Part shown: in pieces, positions 1 through 13,186 of the stretch
How the letters are laid out: every line of letters starts with the position of its first letter
Numbering within the stretch: the first letter of the stretch is position 1
Assembly: GCA_012295275.1 (NCBI GenBank)
Contig: CM022665.1
Location: 48,347,564-48,411,563, forward strand
Length of the DNA: 64,000 nt
Origin: Chrysomallon squamiferum
Taxonomy: Eukaryota > Mollusca > Gastropoda > Neomphalida > Peltospiridae
Direction: 5' to 3'
Made by a program: the position numbers and the translations under genes
The notes under the pieces: generated by a model
Told to the model about the DNA's origin: nothing
What the model saw: only the letters and a program-made list of their open reading frames with translations
The model's database searches: none

Positions 1-445
1 AGTTCATTCATTCATTCATTATTATTATTATTTTTTTATTATTATTATTATTATTTTATATTTTTTATTTATATTTTTTTTTACTTATTTATTTATATAT
101 TCATTTAAATCTCAATGTTCATAGGGTTGTAATAGGTAATTTATGATGTACAGTTCCAGACTAGTTCGAGAGAGAGAGGGTGTGAGATTAGAGTGACTGT
201 GTGTGACTGTGTGTGTGTGTGACTGTGACTGTGTCTGTGAGTGTCTGTGAGTACTTATGAGGGAAAGAGAGAGAGTTGAAAATATTTTATTTTAAAACAT
301 AGAAGACTTAAATTAAAAAAAAAAATTTTTACCTAAGCAAGACAGATGCTACTTTTTATGTACTTGCAAATCTAAACAAATACCCTCATTAAAATATATA
401 TAAGAATAAAAACAAACTGCAATTGAAAATTTTTTTTTTTTTCAG
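1..445 (+). other. Intron upstream of first visible exon
   Basis: AT-rich sequence with a (TTA)n stretch at 1-60 and a GA/TG-rich patch at 165-275, ending in a long T tract and acceptor cag at 443-445. I see no coding exon here, so the start codon lies further upstream. Confidence 0.6.
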
Positions 446-531
446 TTACAACCTTCAGTGTGGAACAGGATTTTGATGAGACATTGAAACTGCAGATATA
501 TGGACCCAGCACAGAGAGAACCGATATCACA
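446..531 (+). CDS. DNAH1: Exon 1: N-terminal tail
   Basis: Acceptor tttttcag precedes 446; donor gtcagt follows at 532. Two bases complete a codon from the previous exon, then 28 codons beginning [15 protein letters not shown] and ending TERTDIT. This matches the weakly conserved part of the DNAH1 tail just before the DFP block, so the fit rests mainly on splice phase and position. Confidence 0.7.
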
Positions 532-2013
532 GTCAGTGTTGTATTTTATATTTGTGTACAAAATCATCTTGATGTTATTGTGAAATGAATTGTTAAATGT
601 AACTGATACAGTTCAGTTTTTGTTTCAGTAACAAGTACAGAGTGTACTCACATCACAGTCTGTGTTATAATATCTGTTTGTCATTTGTTTATAAAATCAG
701 TTATCTTGTTATTGTAAAATTAATTATTGTATGTAACTGATAGTTTAGTTTGTTTCAGTAATTAACAGCTACTACAGAGCACACTGGTATCATAGTCTGT
801 ATTAAAATATCTGTCATTTGTTTATAAAATCAGTAATCTTAATGTTATTAAAAAATTAATTATTATACATAACTGATACAGCTTCACTTATAATTGTATT
901 TAACAGCTAAAACAGTCAGTTAAATAAGTAGTGTTGAATAAATAAGAAATAATTAAAATGGTGAATATTTCTTACATTACAAACAGATGTTACATATGTT
1001 TTGGAGTGAATTGAATTGTAATCAAGTTTTGATTTAAAATTCAGTATTTATGATTTTCTAGGATTTCCCACATAAAGCTTCTGAACCGAAGGTACAACTT
1101 GCATTTTATACAAAACCTGGAGAATGTCCAAGGAAAATTGAAATTGAAAGGTTTGTTTTTCCATCCTTTTGTTACAATTTAGTTTTTTCATGTTCAAATT
1201 TAAACAGTACTGAAAGAAAATCTTATTGGATTTTTGTTCACTGGATTTTTGTTTAATCTGGATAAGTCATTTAAAAACAATTATGTTGAAAATGTTCATC
1301 ACTTTGAATATTAAAATGAAATTTTTGTGATCTCTCTGCAATAAAGTCTAAATGTTAGTAATTTGCTAGTTTGAAATTCACAAATAAATTAAATGAAATT
1401 TATCTCGTAAAAATGTTTTTTTTTATAATTTTTGAAATATAAATAAACTGGACAGAATGTAAGTTTGTTTGAAATAAATAAACTAGATGAACTGGATGGA
1501 GTATAAGTTGGATGAAATTTGTCTTTTGTTTGAAGTAAAATCTAAACTGGACAGCGTGTCACCTTGTACAGTTACAAAATATAAATTTGAATAATAAAAC
1601 TGATTTCACCAATCAGGAGACGGCGTCACTTTGCCAGCTTGAACCTTCAGGAGCTGCTGCACTCCTTCAACATAAAGACTGAACTGCTGATGCCAAAACA
1701 GCTCCCTCCTGACTACCAGGTGGTGCTGAACAAAAACCCAGATGATCCAGCCCCCTTCCCCCCATACCTCCCCCTGGCAATCTTTGACAATGAGGAGTAT
1801 GACTGCCGCACCCCAGAAGAGTGGATGGAGCTGGGCGTGGAGGACGGAGTGAGAAAGCCCGTTCCGGCACTGCTCTGCTTCCCATCAAGAACGAAGATGC
1901 TTTAAGTATGTGTAAACAGTTTTTTTTTCTTCTAGTGTTACTAACAGATGTACGGACACAGTGATGTGTAAATGAGCATGCAGATGATGTTGATATATAT
2001 TTATTGTTTTAAT

Positions 2014-2083
<70 letters not shown>

Positions 2084-2172
2084 TATAATAATAATAATAA
2101 AAATATTAAAAATAATAATAATCTTATTAATAATATGAAAGTAATTATAATAATAATGATGGTGATAGTGGA

Positions 2173-2214
<42 letters not shown>

Positions 2215-2433
2215 TTACAGTAATAATAATGTTGTTAATAATATGAAAAAAATCATAATGATGATAATGGTGGTGTAAATAACAATAATAATAACAATAA
2301 TAATAATAATAATAAATATATAAATTAATTGAATATAATAATGATAATGGTGTTAATAACAATAACAGGAATTAATCAATAAAAAAAATAAAAAAAATAA
2401 AATAAATAAAATAAATGAAATAAATAAATAATA

Positions 2434-2488
<55 letters not shown>

Positions 2489-5400
2489 AATTTTATTTTA
2501 ATTAAACAATCTGCTACTACAGAGGACCCGACTGATATGAGTATTATCTACGACTGGTTTGATGTGGGCGTGCTGGACTACGACCAGTCAAAGAAACTCT
2601 ACCTCGTACAGAAAACTCACAACGGCCGCGTCGTCGATGTGGAGGGGAATACGATGGTCAACGGAGGACTGAGGCCAGACGGTGAGTTTCTTGTTTCTCG
2701 AAAACTTTTGTTTGTTGTCAGAAAACAGTTTTAAAAACAAATATAATAATAATAATGATGATTTAATAAATTGAAAATTATTACAAAAAGGAGCAAAAAC
2801 TGTTAAAACAAAATCATGAATGAATTGATTGATATTAGTAAATATATGTGCTAAATATTTTTCTGTGTTTTGGTGTATTTTTATTAATAATGGCTTTTCA
2901 GTGTGTAAGATTTAACTCATCTTGATGGATGTATCCACAGCTGTTGCTTGTTTCTTTGCAGTGAAATATTTGTGATTTATTTGTCAGAAATGAATATCCT
3001 TCTGAGCATTCATTTATTTTGTGATTATACAAATATCATGATGTGTTTTGATAGCTTTGTTTTTTCACCCTTGCTGTTTTACTCAAGATATATCAGTTTT
3101 TTCACTGTTTTACTCAAGACATACCAATTTTTTCATTGCTTTACTCAAGATATATCAATTTTATTTTACCCTTACTGTTTTACTCAAGATATATCAATTT
3201 TTCACCCTTACACTTTTATTCAAGATATATCAGTTTTTTCACTGATTTACTCAAGATATATCAATTTTTTCACTGTTTTACTCAAGATATATCAATTTTT
3301 CCACTGTTTTACTCAAGATAAATCAGTTTTTTCATTCTTACTGTTTCACTCAGGCACACGAATAACCTTACCGTCTCAGTTCTGGATTCCTCGCATTCGA
3401 CTCATGTTCTGGGGTGAGGATCCACAAATATTTGCAAAACGCGTCGCGGAGGCGTTTGAATCTCGCAAGCGCTGCGAGTCAGAACTTCGCTACCACCTCT
3501 ACATCGACTGCATGCCGATGGATGGGGTAGGTGAGCTGGACACAGCCTCGCTGAAGAGAATGATCGACTGGGCCAAAAGTGCACCTGGACTGTCCAAAGA
3601 TCAGCAGTGAGTATTTTTTTTTTTTAAATTTAAATACCGCAGACTGTAAGTTGATAGAGTAAAAATACTGCAGACTGTAAGTTGATAGAGTAAAAAAACT
3701 GCAGACTTTTGATAATAAAAATACTGCAGACTCTTGATTAAAAATATTGGACTGTAAGTTGATAGAGTAAAAAATGCTGTTGAAATAATAGTTTAAATAT
3801 ACAGTTTAATAAAATTTAGGATTATTATTGTTATTGTTATTATTAGTAGTAGTAATGGTAGTAGTAGTAATAGGAATAGCAGTAGTGTTACTATTTTTAT
3901 TAGTAGTAGTAGTTGTAGTAGCAATGGTAGTAGTAGTTATAGTAGTAGTAGTAGTATTCTTGTTATTATTATATTATTGTTATAATTAGTTAGTATTAAT
4001 GTTGTTATTATTATTATTATTATCACTTATGTTACTACTATTAACATTGCAATTAGTAGTAGTAATTATATTATTATTATTATCATCATTATTATTACTA
4101 TTATTACTGTAACTACTACTATTATTACTACTATTAACATTATAGTTATTAGTAGTAGTAGTAGTATTACTGTTATTACTGTTATTGTTATAGTTATTAT
4201 TATTATTATTATATATTAGAGAAAGAAGTAAACGTTGATTTTTGTTTTGTTTTGTTTTCAGTGTTGAAGATTATGTACAGGTGTTAGAGAAAGAAGTAAA
4301 TATTGACTTCTGTCGCTCGATGAACCGAATCATCTTTGAGAAAACAGTTCAGTATGACCCGCTGACCTTTGCCTTTGTTACGGTTCCCGAGACAACCGAA
4401 GTGGCAGTCCCACCAAGAGGTTGTTATCAGTTGTCTTTTTGTTTTTTTTAATTAATTTTAATTAATTTTTCTAGTACAGATTATTAACAGTTTTTGATAT
4501 AGAATGATCTGTATTGGATCTTGTTTAATTTTGGATAATTTTTATTTGTTGTCATTGTTGTTGTTGTTCTTCTTTTTATTATTATTGTTCTTGTGTTGTT
4601 GTTGTTATTGTTATTGTTCTTATAATGATAACTATTGTTATAATTAATTGCATTCATAATAATTATTTTATCTGTGATACATTAAATCATTGTTTTTTAA
4701 AAATATATTATATAGTCAGTTACAAAGATTGCTATTGACAAGTATCAGACATATTAAATGTGTGATATTAATTATAACTAAATGTTCTTGCATTCTGGAC
4801 AATTACAATGATTGCTATTGACAAGTAACTAACACATTAAACATCTGATATTAATTATAACTAAATGTTCAGCTTGCAATCTTGACTGTTACAAAGATTG
4901 CTAATGACAAGTATCAGACATATTAAACATGTGATATTAATTATAACTAAATGTTCAGCTTGCAGTCTGGATGTCCCTGAATACCCATTTGATGAGCAGT
5001 ACGACCACTTTGCTTTCAACTCCCTGCTCACCAGAGAGGAGAGTATTGATGCCACTGGCAAAGTGAGGACAGAGTGTAACAAGGTGGCGGCCATGTCACT
5101 GTTCCACATCCCCACAGCCAAACCCATGAGACTGGAGGAGTTTGAACAGACCCAGTCACAGGCTTCATCACAGGTAATATTATCTCTAGTAATAGTTTGT
5201 ACAGTCACAGGCAATATTATCATTAGTAATAGTTTGTACAGACACAGGCTTCATCACAGGTAATATGATCTTTAGTAATAGTGTCTACAGTCACAAGTAA
5301 TATTATCATTAGTAATAGTTTCTACAGTCACAGGTACTATTTGTTATCTCTAGTGATAGTTTGTACAGACACAGGCTGCATCACAGGTAATATTATCTCT

Positions 5401-8400
5401 AGTAATAGTTTGTACAGACACAGGCTTCATCACAGGTAATATTATCTCTAGTAATAGTTTGTACAGACACAGGCTTCATCACAGGTAATATTATCTTTAG
5501 TAATAGTTTGTACAGACACAGGCTGCATCACAGGTAATATTATCTCTAGTAATAGTTTGTACAGACACAGGCTTCATCACAGGTAATATTATCTCTAGTA
5601 ATAGTTTGTACAGACACAGGCTTCATCACAGGTAATATTATCTTTACTAATAGTTTGTACAGTCACATGTAATATTATCTTTAGTAATAGTTTGAACAGA
5701 CCCAGTCACAGGCTTCATCACAGGTAATATTATCTCTAGTAATAGTTTGTACAGACACAGGCTTCATCACAGGTAATATTATCTTTAGTAATAGTTTGAA
5801 CAGACCCAGTCACAGGCTTCATCACAGGTAATATTACCTTCAGTAATAGTTTGTACAGACACAGGTAATATTTGTTATCTCTAGTAATAGTTTGTGTAGA
5901 CACAGGTAATATTTATTATCTTTAGTAATAGTCTGTACCATTACAGACACAGGATTTATACAGTAATACTTTGTACAGACTCTGTGTATTAGATATTTCT
6001 GGAAGTAAATAAAATACTTTGTGTTTTCAGGTGTCGCTGTTTCTAAAAGACAGCTGGATCACAACACTGCGAGCCAGCATCAGAACATCGCTGAGAGACG
6101 TTGGCAAAGGCTGGTTCAACATCCACGAGACAAACTGGGAGGTGTACCAGATCTCCAAACTGAAGAAGTTCATGGAGATGGTCAAATTCATCATGCAGGT
6201 CTGTATTCATTCACAGAGATGTCAGTTAACAAACAGCTGTAATAGGAAAACTAAGATGTATTCAAACTTTTGTGTGAAAATTAAAACAAAGATTGTAATA
6301 TTTTATTTCAGGATAATGCAGTAATCTAAAGATTTTATGTTAAAACAAAGATTTCAGATGTAATATTTTATTTCTGGATGATGCAGTAGACTAAAGATTT
6401 TATGTTAAAACAAAGATTGTAATATTTTATTTCAGAATGATGCAGTAATCTAAGAATTCTGTATGTCAATTAAAACAAAGATTTTGTAATATTTTATTTC
6501 AGGACTCATTGCGTTACCTGGTACAGGACTCTCTGGTCAACTTCACTCAGATGGTCGTTGATGCGTGTCACTCAACACTGGAGCTGGACGAGACGTTTAC
6601 ATGGGGCAAGGACGTCATCAACACCTCATTCAGGTACCATACAACACCTTTCACAACATCAACACCTCATTCAGGTATTTATATACCATACAACACCTTT
6701 CAGAACATCAACACCTCATTCAGGTACCATACAACACCTTTCACAATATCAACACCTCATTCAGGTATTTATATACCATACAACACCTTTCACAACATCA
6801 AAACCTCATTCAGGTATTTATATACCACACAACACCTTTCAGAACATCAACACCTCATTCAGGTATTTATATACCACACAACACCTTTCACAACATCAAC
6901 ACCTCATTCAGGTATTTATATACCACACAACACCTTTCACAACATCAACACCTCATTCAGGTATCTATATACCACACAACACCTTTCACAATATCAACAC
7001 CTCATTCAGGTATTTGTATACCATACAACACCTTTCACAACATCAACACCTCATTCAGGTATTTATATACCACACAACACCTTTCACAATATCAACACCT
7101 CATTCAGGTATTTATATACCACACAACACCTTTCACAACATCAACACCTCATTCAGGTATTTATATACCATACAACACCTTTCACAACATCAACACCTCA
7201 TTCAGGTATTTATATACCACACAACACCTTTCACAACATCAACACCTCATTCAGGTATTTATATACCATACAACACCTTTCAGAACATCAACACCTCATT
7301 CAGGTACCATACAACACCTTTCACAACATCAACACCTCATTCAGGTATTTATATACCATACAACACCTTTCACAACATCAACACCTCATTCAGGTATCTA
7401 TACACCATACAACACCTTTCACAACATCAACACCTCATTCAGGTACCATACAACACCTTTCACAACATCAACACCTCATTCAGGTATTTATACACCATAC
7501 AACACCTTTCACAACATCAACACCTCATTCAGGTATTTATATACCATACAACACCTTTCACAACATCAACACCTCATTCAGGTATTTATATACCACACAA
7601 CACCTTTCACAACATCAACACCTCATTCAGGTATTTATATACCATACAACACCTTTCACAACATCAACACCTCATTCAGGTATCTATACACCATACAACA
7701 CCTTTCACAACATCAACACCTCATTCAGGTACCATACAACACCTTTCACAACATCAACACCTCATTCAGGTATTTATATACCATACAACACCTTTCACAA
7801 CATCAACACCTCATTCAGGTATTTATATACCACACAACACCTTTCACAACATCAACACCTCATTCAGGTATTTATATACCACACAACACCTTTCACAACA
7901 TCAACACCTCATTCAGGTATTTGTACACACAACACCTTTCACAACATCAACACCTCATTCAGGTACCATACAACACCTTTCACAACATCAACACCTCATT
8001 CAGGTATTTATATACCATACAACACCTTTCACAACATCAACACCTCATTCAGGTATTTATATACCACACAACACCTTTCACAACATCAACACCTCATTCA
8101 GGTATTTGTATACCACACAACACCTTTCACAACATCAACACCTCATTCAGGTACCATACAACACCTTTCACAACATCAACACCTCATTCAGGTATTTATA
8201 CACCATACAACACCTTTCACAACATCAACACCTCATTCAGGTATCTATATACCACACAACACCTTTCACAACATCAACACCTCATTCAGGTATTTATATA
8301 CCATACAACACCTTTCACAACATCAACACCTCATTCAGGTATTTATATACCACACAACACCTTTCACAACATCAACTCCTCATTCAGGTATTTGTATACC

Positions 8401-10509
8401 ACACAACACCTTTCACAACATCAACACCTCATTCAGGTATCTATACACCATACAACACCTTTCACAACATCAACACCTCATTCAGGTACCATACAACACC
8501 TTTCACAACATCAACACCTCATTCAGGTACCATACAACACCTTTCACAACATCAACACCTCATTCAGGTATTTATATACCACACAACACCTTTCACAACA
8601 TCAACACCTTTCACAACATCAACACCTCATTCAGGTATTTATATACCATACAACACCTTTCACAACATCAACACCTCATTCAGGTACCATACAACACCTT
8701 TCACAACATCAACACCTCATTCAGGTATTTATATACCATACAACACCTTTCACAACATCAACACCTCATTCAGGTATTTATATACCACACAACACCTTTC
8801 ACAACATCAACACCTCATTCAGGTATTTATATACCATACAACACCTTTCACAACATCAACACCTCATTCAGGTATCTATACACCATACAACACCTTTCAC
8901 AACATCAACACCTCATTCAGGTACCATACAACACCTTTCACAACATCAACACCTCATTCAGGTATTTATATACCATACAACACCTTTCACAACATCAACA
9001 CCTCATTCAGGTATTTATATACCATACAACACCTTTCACAACATCAACACCTCATTCAGGTATTTATATACCATACAACACCTTTCACAACATCAACACC
9101 TCATTCAGGTATTTATATACCACACAACACCTTTCACAACATCAACACCTCATTCAGGTATTTGTATACAACACAACACCTTTCACAACATCAACACCTC
9201 ATTCAGGTATTTATACAACACCTTTCACAACATCAACACCTCATTCAGATACCATACAACACCTTTCACAACATCAACACCTCATTCAGGTATTTATATA
9301 CCATACAACACCTTTTACAACACCTCAACCATACAACACCTTTCACAACATCAACACCTCATTCAGGTATTTATACCATACAACACCTTTCACAACATCA
9401 ACACCTCATTCAGGTATTTATATACCATACAACACCTTTCACAACATCAACACCTCATTCAGGGTCTCTGTCTTTGTTTCAGACCATCAAAGAAAGTTCA
9501 CTGTTTCATACAACATCTCAAAAATATCAAATCATTCATGTTCATATACCATAATGATTTCATAAATAATAATTATATATGTAACAAAACTGATTCCTGT
9601 GTTTGTTTCAGACCTAAAATGAATTCACTGTTTCTGCTGGATCTGAAAATTGATAATCATGATGTTCATTACTTTACTAACAATAAATAATAATTATATA
9701 TGTAATAAACTGATTCCTGTGTTTGTTTCAGACCTAAAAAGAATGCTGTGTTTCTGCTGGATCTGATGATGGACAACCAAGGTGTACATTACTCAACCAA
9801 TCTTGTCTCATTTGAAACTGTTCTCGTCTCTCTCTTCGACAGAGGCATACAGTCTACACAGAATGTGCCACAGTTAGAAAAGGTTGGTCTCCATATTTAC
9901 TGAATAAATTTAGAAAAAGTTTGTACTAAATGTAGATAACGAAAAGTGCATATGTATATATTGAAAAGTAATTACATTAAAAATATATAAAATTAGGCGA
10001 TATTGAGTTTTCAAAATATTTTCTAATTGATTATCATCCATAAAACTTAAATTTTATACAAAAGGAAAGCCAATTTTTTCTCTCTTTTTATTTTTGGACT
10101 TTTTAAAAAATTTTCTCTTGAAAAAAAAAATATATATGAGTATATATATATATATATATATACTCATGGAGATTTTAAAAGATTTTCATTTACAGTGTGC
10201 TTAATAAAACAGTTAACTTACTTTGATCTTCTTTGATGACAACTTGCTGTTATTTCTAGTACATTCTGGAAGACATCTTCTGGTCTGGGAACTCCTCTGC
10301 TGGAGTCTGTAGGAGAACACGAGCCTCCTGTGGAGGAGCTTCGCTCAACGGTGAGCAATGCTATCAGGAAGGCTGTGATTCCAATGAAGGCGTATGCGAG
10401 AGAGTACGAATCTTACCTGGAACTGATGAACATGGACATCAACCAGTACATCAAGTTAGTATACTGTATTGTCATATTGTTTATTTTATTTTATTTTATT
10501 TTATTTATT

Positions 10510-10540
<31 letters not shown>

Positions 10541-13081
10541 TTTTTTTTATTTTTTTTTTTTTTTTTTTTTTTTTTTATTGTTTATTTTATTGTTCATTTT
10601 TGTATTTTAATTTTTTTGACAAAGCTGGTTTATTTTTTTTTTAGTATATTTATTATTTTATTAAAATTGTTTATTTTATTATTTTATTGTTTATTTGTTT
10701 ATTTATTTGTTTGTATTACGTTGTATAGCATAGACTTTACTTTTTGAGTGAATAAATTCAGTTTTGTTATATAAAATGTGCATTTTTTGAAGAAAAAAAA
10801 ATTCATTACATTTTTGTTTCAAGGATTTTTGTAATTTAAACAACAGTAAATTAACTGCCAGTTTTACTTAACTTACTTGTTTACTTATTTACCTATTTAT
10901 TTATTTATCTTTTTTCTTCTTGTGTTTTTTTTTGAGAGTAAAACTTATAAAATATATTTACTAACTGAATGATATGTTGACAGTAATAGTAAATGACATA
11001 TTGATGATAGTAATAAAAAACAATCTGTTGATGATAGTACTAATAAATGATGTGTTGATGACTGTAATATTAAATGATGTGTTGATGACTATATATTAAA
11101 TTATGTGTTGATGACTATAATATTAAATGATGTGTTGATGATAGTAATATTAAATGATGTGTTGATGATATTAAATGATGTGTTGATGATATTAAATGAT
11201 GTGTTGATGACTGATAGTAAATGATGTGCTGATGATATTAAATGATGTGTTGATGATAGTAAATGATGTGTTCATGACTGATAGTAAATGATGTGCTGAT
11301 GATATTAAATGATGTGTTGATGATAGTAAATGGTGTGTTGACTGATATTAAATGATGTGTTTATGATAGTAAATGATGTGTTGATGATATTAAATGATGT
11401 GTTGATTGTCAGAACATACGAGGCGGCTGATCACCCCGCAGCAGAAATAAAAGCAGAAGTTGAGATGCACCTGAAAATGAAGAACATCATCGAGCAGACA
11501 ATACCCAGCAACATCATCATCGGCCCCTTCTGGGTGAACACTGACAATGTGCGCCAGGCTCTTGCGAAGAAACGAAAAAACCTGAGCAACGCTGTCCTGG
11601 AACTTCTAGCGAGACAGCTGCGAAAACAAGCTGACGAGGTAACCGATGACTTGTAGATTTTTATTTTTATTAATTTAATTTTTATTTCTTTAATTGTTTA
11701 ATTCTCATAGTTGTCAGTTTTGTTAAATTTTTTTTGTTTTAACATAATCTCGTTAGGTTCAATTTTGTTCATTTTTATTTACTTTAATCATATTTTTTTT
11801 TTCAATTTATTTCTTTAATTATCATTTTTTGATAAGTAATTCAAATAAATATTTTATTATTAAAACACAAGCCTGTGAATGACTCAAATGTTTTATTATT
11901 AAAACACAAGCCTGTGAATGACTCAAATGTTTTAATGTTAAAATTCAGGCCTGTGAAGAATTCAAATCAATCAGCCGTAAGCTGTATGAGAAACCCAACT
12001 GTGTGGAGGAGTTGTTTGACATGAGGGAATGGATGAAGGGAATTCCAGACAAACTGAAAGAGCACCAGGTAAAACTCTTCTATTCCTTGTTTTACTAACA
12101 GAACAAAATTAATATTTTAAAATAAAGATTTCAAAGAACACCAGGTAAACTCTTCTGTTCCTGGTTTTACTAACAGAACAAAATTAATATTTTAAAATAA
12201 AGATTTCAAAGAACATCAGGTAAAACTCTTCTATTCCTTGTTTTATTAACAGAACAAAATTAATATTTTAAAATAAAGATTTCAAAGAACATCAGGTAAA
12301 ACTCTTCTATTCCTTGTTTTACTAACAGAACAAAATTAATATTTTAAAATAAAGATTTCAAAGAACACCAGGTAAAACTCTTCTATTCCTTGTTTTACTA
12401 ACAGAACAAAATTAATATTTTAAAATAAAGATTTCAAAGAACACCAGGTAAAACTCTTCTATTCCTTGTTTTACTAACAGAACAAAATTAATATTTTAAA
12501 ATAAAGATTTCAAAGAACACCAGGTAAAACTCTTCTGTTCCTGGTTTTACTAACAGAACAAAATTAATATTGTAATATAAAGAAATGAAAGAGCACCAGG
12601 TAAAACAGTTTTATATTTGTTTTAGTAACAGAACAAGATTAGTATTTTAATATAAAGATCTCAAAGAACACTAGGTAAAACAGTTTTATACTAGTTTTAT
12701 AATAGAACATAATATTTTTATATTTACAGAACACATTGTTTTAATAGAGAAATAGAACAAATTGTCTGTATCTTTATTGCACAGAATATAGTGTTTTAAT
12801 ATAGAGAACTAAATATTTTCACCTTTACCTTCACATCATACATAGGATTTGATTAATTTTTTTAAATGTTTTTTCAGGAGAAGTGGACTCAGACATACAT
12901 TTTAGACACAATTAATAAATACAATCATTTGAGTTATTATTTAAAATGTGATATGAAACAGTTGTGTTACTGTGATAAACTTGTTTTTCAGGAGAACATT
13001 GACAAAGCCATGTCTGACTACGAGTTGATTGAAGAGTTCTACTACAATCTGTCCACTGATGACTTCAATGCAAAGTAAGTA

Positions 13082-13126
<45 letters not shown>

Positions 13127-13131
13127 TTTAA

Positions 13132-13186
<55 letters not shown>

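Noticed and set aside
2012-2362. Poly-isoleucine and poly-tyrosine ORFs
   Set aside because: Trinucleotide microsatellite translated in six frames.
2948-3353. In-frame N-terminal extension of exon 5 (ORF from 2948)
   Set aside because: The extension is the translated 33-bp intronic array; homology begins only after the acceptor at 3351-3353.
6509-9690. Three overlapping open frames of about 1,000 codons encoding [13 protein letters not shown]-like repeats
   Set aside because: They arise because a stop-free 49/41-bp repeat cycles through all frames; the sequence is an expanded splice-donor array within an intron, with exon 9 coding only at its very start.
12866-13078. An earlier exon 14 start at about 12880 (ggagaagtggactcag)
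   Set aside because: The acceptor looks usable but the following codons lack DNAH1 similarity and read through intronic sequence; [16 protein letters not shown] at 12992 matches the family.
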